DNA of 64,000 nucleotides, taken from assembly GCF_026151205.1 (NCBI RefSeq), contig NC_087083.1, positions 2,048,501 to 2,112,500 on the forward strand, given 5' to 3'. Shown here one piece after another: positions 23,901 to 34,184 of the stretch (the stretch's first letter is position 1; every line of letters begins with the position of its first letter). The position numbers and the translations under genes were made by a program. The stretch comes from Bolinopsis microptera. Taxonomy: Eukaryota; Ctenophora; Tentaculata; Lobata; Bolinopsidae. The notes beneath the pieces were generated by a model. That model searched no databases, was not told where the DNA came from, and worked only from the letters and a program-made list of their open reading frames with translations.

Positions 23901-26900
23901 GTGGTTTCAGAGCTGAAAATCTGGATTAATCATTTGACAAATGTGATGGTATATATCCTATTTTGCTATGAACATTAAATTAAATCGAAATTTAATAAAC
24001 CAAATTTTGATGCAGAATTACCTTAAAAAGTACCCTGTATTGTTAGAAAACGTGCATACTCATATTACTCAACTACACTATGAGAGTAAATTGATTGTTT
24101 TAATATTCAATAGTTTCATTGTAAAGCAATAATCATTTTAACAAAGTTGATTATTGTTTAGTCGGGGGGGGGGGGGGGGGGGGGGGATCAGGTACCAAGT
24201 GCCGGACATCACGTCGACTAAGTGTAGTTTTGGATATTTTTCACTAGACCCACCCACCCCCTGTGCGGTACTAACTGTTTTTTTGGATAATACGTAAGAC
24301 ACCCACCCCTTTTGCCGCCTTTTGCGGTACTAACTGTCGAAAAATCGTGGTACTAATTGTTTTTTGGTATATAAAATAAGATACCCACCCAGAAATTTCT
24401 TTTTTTTAAAGAGCTCATTTAAACTTTAAAGGAAGACTAAACAAAATTTTAAAAATTAAAAAAAAACCCAAAAAAAAAACTTTAAAAAACCTCAAAACCC
24501 ATTCCCAAAATTGAAATTTGAGGTAAATTGGGTTTTTTTTGGGTTAGACACCCCCTTTAGTACCATGTACTAACTGTTTTTCTGGAAAATGGGCAGTAGA
24601 CCCACCAGTTAGTACCATGTACTAACTGTGTTTTTAGAAGAAAAAATGACCCACCCACCAACGTGATGTCCGGTACTAAGTGTATGATCCCCCCCCCCCG
24701 GTTTAGTGGAGACGATAATTGTCTGAATTTACCTTGTTTGCGACCAGTTACGGAAAATTCGGAAACCTCAAAGAAGTCGTAATCCAAAGTTTTAGCGTTT
24801 TCTTTCGAGATGGATATTCTGACTCCGTCTCCACAGTTTGCAGGGATATTAGTAAACGAAAAGTGCCCACAAGAGCTTGATCTTGATGACATGTTTTCGT
24901 TTTCGTCTACATTACTTTCGTTCAAAACAGTGACATCTACATATTTACACATTCTTCCCTCACACGGATCACCACAACCACTTTCCATACAGGTCCAAGT
25001 ATGAGTGTAGATATCTGAATCCAAACTCATTACTTGATCTACACAATATATATCATCAAAGTGTACTTGGTACCAGAAAGAATCCTCATCGGATACAAAC
25101 TTTGCAGAAGTGTCCATTTTACCGTCAATCCCAAGCTCAGGATCGTTGTAACGAAGAATGGTTGAAGATTCAGCAGACTTGAGCTCTACTTTTCCAACAG
25201 TTTGTCTAAGACCTGAATAAAATATAAATTGATCCGATTTATTTTGTGTCACTGCAAGTGTGATCAATTTAAGATTGGCCGAAATAAAATGTTTACATGT
25301 AGTTGGTTTTGAAATTCAGATTAAAAGTGAATTGTATACGAAAAGGAAAAAGAAAACCTAGTATACCAAATTCTAAGCAGAGAGCGCCCGGTTCGTCTTG
25401 ATACACGGAAGTGGGCGTTGGCCCGACATAAAGTTGTCCAGTCACTGCTATCTCAGAGATTCCAAAATAATCAAAATCCAACAGTTTACCATCTGTTTGA
25501 GGTATGGATATCCTAACCACGTTCCCACAATTAGCAGGTAGATCCTCTTGTAGATCCAGGTTGAGAACGGCCACTTCAAGGTCGTTACACCTGGACCCCT
25601 TACACGGAGCCATTCCACAACCATCCTCAGAACACTCCCAACTGTGAGTGGTTTCTCCTCCATTTATACTCAATACTTTATCCACGCAGTACGTTTCATC
25701 AAAATCTACTCGGATATACCAGGAAGAAATGTCATCTGATATGTATCTGCGAGGAGTGTCTATCCCGAGTTCAGACATCAGGTCGTATAGTATCACAGAT
25801 GATTGAGCAGATGTTACTTGAATTTCCTCTTTAATTTGTGGCGTCACAGCTGAAATTTTCAAAAATATCAGTCTGACAAAAATGATTTTGCTGAATTTTA
25901 TAGGATGTAATTGTGTTGTGGTTAACATGGGCACAACTATTTTCACAACTTTAACTGCAAATGAATAAATTTATTTAGGATGATACAGAAGGAATCTTAC
26001 TTCTTCTAACGCAGAGTGAAGTCAATGGTTGTATAATGTATAATGTATATGTGTAGTGTATTGTGTAATGTGTATATATCTGCATTGTAACTTTACCAAG
26101 GGCATGAAAATAATTTTGCATTAATTATCTGGCAGACGCCGAACTAATAAATCTTACGCATTTGCTTAGGTGGATCCCGCATTTGCTTAGGTGAAAAAAC
26201 ATCTGGGAACTAGCTCAAACGTTCCCCCTTGGTACCCCTAAATGAATGGAAGGCGCCTTTGGAATTTGAATCCATCGACAAAATTGATGAATATTGTTCG
26301 AAATGAAATAACCAGCTCAACATTCTGAATCATACCTTGTTTTCGACCAGTTACAGAAAACTCGGAAACCTCAAAAAAGTCATAACCCAATGTTTTGGCG
26401 TTTTCCTTTGATATCGATATTTTGACCCCATCTCCACAGTTTTCTGGGATCTTAAGAGTTGACAAATCACCACAAGATGTGGACGTCATTCCTGTTAATG
26501 CATTGTGACGATTCTCGTTCAAAACAGTGACATCTACATATTTACACATTCTTCCCTCACACGGATCACCACAACCACTTTCCATGCAGGTCCAAGTATG
26601 AGTGTAGATATCTGAATCCAAACTCATCACTTGATCTACACAATATATATCATCAAAGTGTACTTGGTACCAGAAAGAATCCTCATCGGATACGAACTTT
26701 GCAGAGGTGTTCATTTTACCGTCAATCCCAAGCTCAGGATCGTTGTAACGAAGAATGGTTGACGATTCAGCAGACTTGAGCTCTACTTCTCCAACAGTTT
26801 GTCTAAGAGCTGAATAAGTTAAATAAAAAAATCATATTTTATTGGGTGGAGGTTGAATTTCAAAGTGAAATTTTATAATTTCAATTCGTACTATATAGCA

Positions 26901-29884
26901 CAAACTTTAATTGAATTAAATAGAAAATTAAAACTACCTAATACTGAACAGAGGGCGTCAGTGTCGTCTTGATACATCGAAGTGGGCGTTGGCCCGACAT
27001 AAAGTTGTCCAGTCACTGCTATCTCAGAGATTCCAAAATAATCAAAATTCAACAGTTTACCATCTGTTTGAGGTATAGATATCCTAACCGCGTTCCCACA
27101 ATTAGCAGGTAGATCCTCTTGTAGATCCAGGTTGAGAACGGACACTTCAAGGTCGTTACACCTGGACCCCTTACACGGAGCCATTCCACAACCATCCTCA
27201 GAACACTCCCAACTGTGAGTGGTTTCTCCTCCATTTATACTCAATACTTTATCCACGCAGTACGTTTCATCAAAATCTACTCGGATATACCAGGAAGAAA
27301 TGTCATCTGATATGTATCTGCGAGGAGTATCTATTCCGAGTTCAGACATCAGGTCGTATAGTATCACAGATGATTGAGCAGATGTTACTTGGATTTCCTC
27401 TTTGACTTGTGGTTTCAGAGCTGAAAATCTGGATTAATCATTTGACAAATGTGATGGTATATATCCTATTTTGCTATGAACATTAAATTAAATGGAAATC
27501 TAATAAACCAAATTTTGATGCAGAATTACCTTAAAAAGTACCCTGTATTGTTAGAAACCGTGCATACTCATATTACTCAACTACACTATGAGAGTAAATT
27601 GATTGTTTTAATATCCAATAGTTTCATTGTAAAGCAGTAATCATTTTAACAAAGTTGATTATTGTTTAGTGGAGACGATAATTGTCTGAATTTACCTTGT
27701 TTGCGACCAGTTACGGAAAATTCGGAAACCTCAAAGAAGTCGTAATCCAAAGTTTTAGCGTTTTCTTTCGAGATGGATATTCTGACCCCGTCTCCACAGT
27801 TTGCAGGGATATTAGTAGACGAAAATTTCCCACAAGAGCTTGATCTTGATGACATGTTTTCGTTTTCGTCTACATTACTTTCGTTCAAAACAGTGACATC
27901 TACATATTTACACATTCTTCCCTCACACGGATCACCACAACCACTTTCCATGCAGGTCCAAGTATGAGTGTAGATATCTGAATCCAAACTCATCACTTGA
28001 TCTACACAATATATATCATCAAAGTGTACTTGGTACCAGAAAGAATCCTCATCGGATACAAACTTTGCAGAGGTGTTCATTTTACCGTCAATCCCAAGCT
28101 CAGGATCGTTGTAACGAAGAATGGTTGACGATTCAGCAGATATCAGAGAAACTGGTCCAACAGCTTGTCTCAGAACTAACGAATTTATCATAAAATATGA
28201 ATTTACATACAACATTTACATGACATAAAATATCGAAATATCATAATTTTTGTTCAGAATGCTGACTATCACCTAATTATTGACCATTGAAGTTTTCCAG
28301 TTATAAATATAATCGGCTTATTATTTTACCGGCCCCTACATCTTATTATGCATTTGATTGAGTTATCTTATTTCATTCTTAATTTCGCTAAAATGGATTT
28401 CTAGTATCTATACAAAAGTCTTTTTAGCTAAGCTTCCGATTAACTAAATAAACCATTTGAGACTCAAACTCATACACTTATAATTGCTATATAACTGACA
28501 ATCACTTACCTAGATGATGGCAATCCCGTCCAATCACAGCCAATTCTGCGATTTCAAAGAAATCATATCCCAACTCCCTGGCAATCTGTCTTGAAATGGA
28601 CACCTTGACTCCAGACCCACAATTACGGGGCAAAATCATATCTCCGGTTCCGTCACCCTCGTTGAGGACTGTTATATCAACATACCTGCACAAGGGAATA
28701 TATTGATTTGTTGAACGGTTGTTTTTATATAGCTATATAGGCCATAGGGTCATCGTGACAATTATGTGTATTATAATTAATTATATTGTTTGAATAATGT
28801 TTTACATACCTACACATCACTCCCCCACACGTATCATCACAACCCCTCTCAGTGCAGTTCCAGGTATGCGTGTAAATACCCGTGTCCAGACTCAGAACCT
28901 GGGCGACACAGCGGGTATCTTGGAAGTGTACTTTGAACCAGAATGTGTTCTCGTCAGAAACAAATTTAGCTGAGGTGTCCATGTCTCCGTCTATTCCTAG
29001 TTCAGGGTCGTATTGTCGCAGGATTACGGACGATTCAGCGGATTTCAATGTTATTTCTCCTTCAATTTTTTGTCTCAGTGGCGATTGTGACACATCTGAA
29101 ATGCGGAAAGCTACAAAAACATATTGAATGCATTTTCTTGGAATATATTTCTAGCTTGTACAAGAAGTTGTAGTTAGTAATAGTTGAACGATTCAGTGAT
29201 GAAAGAAATAACACTGTTATTTAAGTATTCAATAATTGTGAATATACCTGCAGATCGCTTTCTTTTTTGTGTGACTGATTTACTTCTCAGTGAACCTAAA
29301 AATAATAAATTTCAGCATAAGTTTGAACGGAAAATATCTTAATTTAGCATAACATACATATACTTCATATCATTTTAACCATAGTTAGAAATATTGGAAT
29401 ATAAATGAGTAATAAAATCACAAATTCTATTCGATCCTCGGGAGCTAGGTTAAAATAGAAATAGCTGTTATACCAAATAGGTTCAGAATAGGTTTCACAA
29501 TCTAATTTTATAATCATATCTTTAAGCTAAATCATCAAATAACCTATGTACTAACAAAGATGGGTGGTTTCAAAAACAGTCGATAAATATGTAATTAATA
29601 ATTAATTATGTAATTAATAATCTATAACCTGAAGAGCACTGTAAGTTACACATGTTCACTGCAATTTTCTCAATTTTCAAGCATTTCCTGCGCTCCCTTC
29701 TCGTCATCACCCTGGTCCCAGAGATCCCTCCTGGATAACAGTTCCTCATCAGGGCTGGTCTGTAACCGTTCCGTTGACATCCGTCTATCTCCTTGCTGGT
29801 CCTCTTGCACAGATACACGCCAAGGTTAGCGTCCACAAAGGATAGGGATAAGCTAACTATGGCGATCTGAACTACTATGAACAT
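20470..29884 (-). CDS. Secreted mosaic protein with 11 tandem six-cysteine galactose-binding-like modules
   Basis: Fourteen exons (listed separately) run from the ATG at 29884 to the stop at 20470. Every junction has a GT donor and AG acceptor, all junctions between complete modules are phase 1, and the summed length is 5472 nt (1823 residues plus stop). The protein has a signal peptide, a six-Cys domain, a basic KRKRSA linker, then 11 modules of about 145-165 residues. Each module has the pattern S-A-x-S-S...LGI-D...R/S-DE/D-x-S-x-W...V-x-F...CV-x-x-V...C-x(4,5)-C-x(3,4)-C-x4-C...NCG-x-x-V-x-I-x-I...(D/Y)-(F/Y)-F-x-(V/I)-(S/A)-E. The FEVSE...VxGR end and jelly-roll-like spacing resemble F5/8C and fucolectin domains, but the HxRxD sugar motif of F-type lectins is absent, so ligand and function are unknown. 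It may be an extracellular matrix, venom-free adhesion or humoral lectin-type protein. The 5' flank is cut by the N gap. Confidence 0.85.
21216..21650 (-). CDS. Exon 13: module 10 (type A, short)
   Basis: Type A module that lacks the five-residue PELGI segment between RYND and GK found in other type A modules. It also lacks the extra cysteine of modules 2, 4, 6 and 8. 435 nt, phase 1 at both ends. Confidence 0.85.
21702..21786 (+). repeat. Microsatellite of TGTACA(G/A)TG units in an intron
   Basis: About nine units of GTGTACAGT/TGTACAATG type in the intron between modules 9 and 10. Confidence 0.8.
21882..22316 (-). CDS. Exon 12: module 9 (type B, short)
   Basis: Type B with LGIDTPRRYISDDISSWYIR and a modified cysteine segment (CAKLDGCGTCVGSRC). 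It lacks the GPTPTS linker and linker cysteine of modules 3, 5 and 7. Confidence 0.85.
22802..23275 (-). CDS. Exon 11: module 8 (type A)
   Basis: Type A, nearly identical to module 6 over its first two thirds. The extra cysteine is in SKSCGD, before IPANCGDG. It ends FSVTGRRQ at the donor AAAGTGAGT. Confidence 0.88.
23421..23912 (-). CDS. Exon 10: module 7 (type B)
   Basis: Type B with the linker YVGPTPTSVYQDEPGALC. It is nearly identical to module 5, including the flanking intron toward module 8. The donor CTAG|GTTTTC is weak but aligns with that of module 3. Confidence 0.85.
24163..24700. mobile_element. Intronic MITE-like insertion with 7-bp target-site duplication
   Basis: 538 bp bounded by G-run/C-run ends. 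The terminal inverted repeats are GGGGGATCA...CGGACATCACGT and its inverse. GTTTAGT lies at 24156-24162 and again at 24701-24707. The paralogous intron at about 27660-27675 has the uninterrupted sequence with a single GTTTAGT. The interior repeats GGTACTAACTG and ACCCACCC, and there is no coding capacity. Confidence 0.88.
24733..25212 (-). CDS. Exon 9: module 6 (type A)
   Basis: Type A with NESNVDENENMSSRSSSCG before IPANCGDG, matching module 2 in this variable segment. 480 nt, phase 1 at both ends. Confidence 0.88.
25358..25849 (-). CDS. Exon 8: module 5 (type B)
   Basis: Type B. It differs from module 7 by only a few bases, and the intron after it (25213-25357) matches 23276-23420 almost completely. 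A recent duplication of the pair is likely. Confidence 0.88.
26336..26809 (-). CDS. Exon 7: module 4 (type A)
   Basis: Type A. The variable segment is ENRHNALTGMTSTSCGD, like that of module 8 (DDKHSTFTKFSSKSCGD), so modules 4 and 8 form a subgroup and modules 2 and 6 another. Confidence 0.88.
26938..27420 (-). CDS. Exon 6: module 3 (type B)
   Basis: Type B with linker GPTPTSMYQDDTDALCS. The donor TTAG|GTAGTT is better than those of modules 5 and 7. The upstream intron is shared with module 7. Confidence 0.88.
27696..28175 (-). CDS. Exon 5: module 2 (type A)
   Basis: Type A. The start (QAVGPVSLISAESS) differs from the KVELKSAESS of modules 6 and 8, and the end matches module 6 with its downstream intron. 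Confidence 0.88.
28510..28685 (-). CDS. Exon 4: module 1, second half
   Basis: Starts after TTGTGCAG and reads YVDITVLNEGDGTGD, NCGSGVKVSIS, FFEIAELAVIGRD, and ends at CTAG|GTAAGT. It completes the first module. Confidence 0.85.
28810..29095 (-). CDS. Exon 3: module 1, first half
   Basis: Reads KIEGEITLKSAESSVILR, DPELGIDGDMDTSAKFVSDE, CVAQVLSLDTGIYTHTWNC and RGCDDTCGGVMC, then the donor GTATGT. This is the only module split by an intron; the split falls right after the fifth cysteine. Confidence 0.85.
29248..29295 (-). CDS. Exon 2: basic linker with possible furin site
   Basis: A 48-nt exon between TTATTTTTAG and GTATAT. It encodes GSLRSKSVTQKRKRSA. KRKR followed by S fits the R-x-(K/R)-R consensus of proprotein convertases, so the Cys-rich head may be cut from the modular body. 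Confidence 0.7.
29629..29884 (-). CDS. Exon 1: signal peptide and small Cys-rich domain
   Basis: The ATG at 29884 is followed by a hydrophobic stretch, VVQIAIVSLSLSF, and a likely cut after VDA. The mature part of about 65 residues has six cysteines (YLC, GC, NC, KC, MC, QC) and many basic residues (RRERRKC). The donor is TCAG|GTTATA. The six-Cys domain was not matched to a named family. Confidence 0.75.
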
Positions 29885-29935
29885 GGAATCTTAGCAATAT
29901 AATATAGGGGTTTTAAAAATTTTCTTTGAAAAAAA

Positions 29936-30035
29936 NNNNNNNNNNNNNNNNNNNNNNNNNNNNNNNNNNNNNNNNNNNNNNNNNNNNNNNNNNNNNNNNN
30001 NNNNNNNNNNNNNNNNNNNNNNNNNNNNNNNNNNN
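29936..30035. other. Assembly gap (100 N)
   Basis: Exactly 100 N, the usual placeholder for a gap of unknown size. It begins 51 bp upstream of the start codon of the modular gene, so that promoter is not fully visible. Confidence 0.99.
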
Positions 30036-31191
30036 TTAGCCTTGGTTTTGGGATTTTACAATTGATAAAAATAATAAAAATCATCCGTTTTTTGTAGAAA
30101 AAATTCTTCGTTTGGTAAAACTTTAATCTCGAAAATATATTAAAACACAATTTTTCGGTGCTAAAATTTAATATTGATGTACATAATCACAATAATGTTC
30201 ACAATGTACATACTTTTCATAATGACGTTAATCGGTTAATAGTTGTACTTGTAACAAATTTTCAAATTTTGTGGCTCTTCACGAAGAAATGACTTTTCAT
30301 GTAAGAATGCACGAAGTAGAAGAACTAATAAGTTTACGCTCTAAGTCTAGCTTCGAAATGTCCCAACTCAATTTTAAAGATCGCCGATAAATAATAGCTG
30401 AACATTCATTATTCACAAACTCAGCAGTTTTTTCGATTGTCGAAAAGCTCAAGATTTTTTTTCACTAATTCTGACAAGGTTGAAAGTTATTTGAATAAAT
30501 GAACATTGTTCAAATTCTCTCAACATTCCCAGGCGCCGACTATGTAGATACTCGGTCTTGGTATGCCTGGAATGTCCATCGTTTCGATCAGGGTGGAAAA
30601 GTCGTTCTGGGTTGTGGTACCAGGTAGTTCATGAAATTTAACAATTATAAACGTGGTAGAATCACAGTATTGGAACACGAATATCAGGGGCAGTTTAGTT
30701 TAGAAAGGGAAAGTAGATGCGAAATTGGGGTATAAAATTATAATGTTCTAAGAAAACTACAAAAGATGAAAGCCACTTGAAGGTCATTAATAGTGTTTTG
30801 AAGTTGGTTAAATCCTCGACAAATGTTTACCAGAAGTGTTGTTCATGTGGAAATAAATGAGAAGTTGGATTTCTGTTTGTCAATCTTTACTTCCATCTCC
30901 TGACTCCTGCCATATAAATTCTTTTTTAATTTTTAATTTTACTTTTAGAGGCAAGTAAATTGTAGTTTATCAACATAAGAGTTACTTGTAGAACTATCAA
31001 CCATGATATGGCTGTTATTTAATCCATAAAAAACGATCACTAAAAAAGTAGTCTTAAATCAAAAGATAAGCAAATTCAACTACCTAAATTAAACGAGTAA
31101 CCAAAGAGCCAGAACTCAGAACTGAGTTTTTTAACTATAAACAAAAATGTTTGAAAAGTTTACAAAGGTTTTAAAAAATGTTAAAACGGAC
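30036..31191. other. No gene seen
   Basis: AT-rich sequence between the gap and the EF-hand exons, with no supported exon. Confidence 0.5.
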
Positions 31192-33675
31192 CTCTCATTA
31201 ATTGGAGTATAACTGCTCTTCATGACCGTTGTCATTCCTTTGGAGCTGACATGTTGAATATGCACACCCAACTCATCTGCAAACTCGTTGTAATCAATAG
31301 AACCGTCCTTGTTTTTGTCTAAACTGTAAAAAGGGGATTTAATTAATTAAGATTTAATTAATTAAGATTTAATTAATTAAGATTTTATGCTAGGTTTACA
31401 ACCAGTCATTGTAAAATGAAAACGTGTGATATTAAGTTGTACACTCTGAGTAGTATCGTACCAGATGAAGTATCTTCTAAGAGTAGCATCGTCCACTGGT
31501 AGTTCAATCTTTTACATGCCCTCCCTTAGTCCTGCACAATACATAAAAGTAGTGTTAGTGTTATGCAATATGAAGTCCAGCAAGGCACTACAGGCAGCTA
31601 CAGACTTAAATCGGCCATAGTTTAATTAAAACATTAAACTCGCAGTATATAAATTATAACCCTCTACATCTTATTGGGCATTGGTGCATTGGAACAATTC
31701 GTGTATAACGACCGTATAACGACCGTATAACGACCGTATAACGACCGTATAACGACCGTATAACGACCGTATAACGACCGTATAACGACCGTATAACGAC
31801 CGATAACAACCGTATAACGACCGTATAACGACCGTATAACGACCGTATAACGACCGTATAACGACCGTATAACGACCGTATAACGATCGTATAACGACCG
31901 TATAACGACCGTATAACAACCGTATAACGACCGTATAACGACCGTATAACGACCGCATTACGACCGTATAACAACCGTATAACGACCGTATAACGACCGT
32001 ATAACGACCGTATAACGACCGTATAACGACCGTATAACGACCGTATAACGACCGTATAACGATCGTATAACGACCGTATAACGACCGATAACAACCGTAT
32101 AACGACCGATAACGACCGTATAACGACCGCATTACGACCGTATAACGACCGTATAACGACCGTTCTTCGTAGTATTTAAATGTTTTGCTTAGTATCTAAT
32201 TTCATCTTACCGGTGACAGTTATTTTTCCGGTGTTTGTTCTTGTCAAATTCTTTGAATGCTTTTTGTAGGTTGATGTTCATAGGGTCACGGGGTTATAAC
32301 ATTAGCTGAAAGTTCATAAGCTTATTAACAAATCACTTTTAGTTAAACATTGGTCAATATTTGCAAAGGATACCGGATAGTTGTTCAACTCAGAAATGAT
32401 GACGATATAACTCATTTAAAAAAACCGAAACCAAATGCCCATCTGTATCTCTGAATATTACACTAAATAAAAACCACTCAAACCTCTAAAATAGTCTGTT
32501 TTAATAGAAGGTCCTGCAAACTCTTGACACTGGGATCGCTGAGAGCTGTCTGGTGCTACTATGGTGTGGATGTGCTTTGTGTTCTGCTATCGGACCACCT
32601 GCTATACCAGCCGCGGGGTGTCCAGGGTTTACTTTGGGGGGTCGTGAACTGAACTGCCCTGGGGCGAACTATTTTTTTTTTTTAGCTAATTACGTGATTG
32701 AGTTATTTACCTCGTTATAAAGTTATCAATAAATGTGGATGATGGTGGGGAGATGAATCGTATTTGATCTGATTAAGTTGTGTAGTGTATTTGATGATTC
32801 TCTAAAGAAAATTACAGATTTTATCTGAATGGTGGACTCAGTGATGACATATGTTCTAATTGAAGATAAATAATGTTAATCATTTGTTGAGCAATTTTTA
32901 CTAGTCATCAGAAACAAATTTTTAATGACAATGTGAATCTTGATAGTTACCGGGGTATGAGGTTGGTCAGATTGGTCCCCTGCCTGGAAAGCTGATTGGT
33001 TTGAATAGCTGTCACGTGTCCCAATATATTTATCGACAGCTAGCTTGTAAACCGAGAAGTTAGATGATGTATTAAATTGTGCCTCTAGATAGTAAATTTA
33101 TCAACATTTTACATGAGAAGATTTAGGGAAACGTATTTATTTCATTTACTGCTGTCATAAGGAACGATTCAATTGACAGTGACTGTAAAATTAACCACCA
33201 AGGTATTTCTCGGACTCTGTACATAAAATCGCAACAATAAGATATATCTATACAATAAGATATATCTATACAATAAGATAATATCTGATACAATAAGATA
33301 TATCTATACAATAAGATATACTATACAATAAGATATATCTATACAATAAGATATATCTAATACAAGAATATATCTATACAATAAGATAATATCTAAAACA
33401 ATAAGATATATCTATACAATAAGATATATCTATACAATAAGAATATATCTATATACAATAAGAATATATCTATACAATAAGATATATCTATACAATAAGA
33501 TATACTATAATAACTGTAAGATATATCTATACAATAAGATATACTATAATAACTGTAAGATATATCTTATACTAAATATGATACTATGATTTTACGTACC
33601 ATTTCTGAACACCTCTCCAATGTTAGCGTCATTACCAAACTTCAAATGACTGCTCTTCTCATCGTTAACACGTAC
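31192..33675 (-). CDS. EF-hand calcium-binding protein, partial and partly broken
   Basis: Four exons are visible on the minus strand. 33600-33675 reads RVNDEKSSHLKFGNDANIGE. About 32211-32283 reads NINLQKAFKEFDKN, followed by the rest of an EF-hand loop (NTGKITVT) in another frame. 31462-31508 reads IELPVDDATLRRYF. 31192-31323 reads LDKNKDGSIDYNEF, a canonical EF-hand loop (D, N, D, S, D, E at calcium positions), then ADELGVHIQHVSS. The two loops form a normal EF-hand pair. The frame break in the first loop is one extra A, and the acceptor of the third exon is poor. The copy is therefore either a pseudogene or damaged by consensus errors. The exact family is unknown; further exons must lie on both sides. 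Confidence 0.65.
31335..31385 (+). repeat. 15-bp repeat (TTAATTAATTAAGAT), three units
   Basis: Direct tandem copies next to the EF-hand exon acceptor. Confidence 0.85.
31701..32163 (+). repeat. 11-bp minisatellite, unit CGACCGTATAA, about 42 copies
   Basis: Highly regular. The variants are an occasional GATCG, CAACC, a 9-bp CGACCGATAA form and GCATTACG. It fills the intron between two EF-hand exons. Because 11 is not a multiple of 3, long frames are open on the minus strand only by repetition (VVIRSLYGRYT). Confidence 0.96.
33231..33570 (+). repeat. 20-bp minisatellite, unit ATAAGATATATCTATACAAT
   Basis: About 17 copies with small indels. The units contain a GATATATC palindrome. It lies in the intron directly downstream of the EF-hand exon at 33600. 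Confidence 0.93.
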
Positions 33676-33736
33676 CTGAACATTAAGTAGGGTTACCAAA
33701 TAGTTTGACGGATATGTTACTCGTCTAAATTTCTTC

Positions 33737-33821
33737 GAAGTAGCGCGCGCCGCTTTCTTCTCGAAATGTTACTGTTAATGGCCCGACGGCACGAGCTACG
33801 AAGTAGCGCGCGCCGGGCCAA
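33737..33821 (+). repeat. Duplicated 17-bp GC-rich motif
   Basis: CGAAGTAGCGCGCGCCG occurs at about 33737 and again at about 33800, flanking a short spacer. Confidence 0.6.
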
Positions 33822-34184
33822 TCTTAACAATGGTCAAAACCAAAATAGTTCGGGGGCCAAAATTCGGTATTCGGGTTCGGTTCGACCGGGAATGGGGCCA
33901 AAAGGGGGCGATTTTTTAAAAACCTCTATGATCGGTGACCAAAAGCCGGCCCCCAATCGAATTTTTTTATTCAAAACATAGTTTAAAAGAAAAGATTAAT
34001 TAAATTTACTAATTAACTTATTAATTAATTTTTTCCTTTCGTTTTATTTTTTTTTGTTTTGAATGAAAACTCGTTCTGAGCAAAAGGGAATTTGGGGGTT
34101 TTTAAAAAGCAAACCGTTTTGGTTCCGAAACCCAAAAGGGGAAAACCCGGGGGTGGGGGGCTTCGTTTAGTTTAATTTCCGGGG

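Noticed and set aside
21275-27967. Plus-strand frames of 60-80 residues recurring at each module (for example 22861-23067, 24810-25004, 27773-27967)
   Set aside because: They are antisense shadows of the conserved module exons and recur only because the exons are repeated.
31654-32132. CRISPR-like appearance of regularly spaced repeats, and long repetitive frames
   Set aside because: The 11-bp units are contiguous with no unique spacers, and the context is eukaryotic. It is a minisatellite in an intron.
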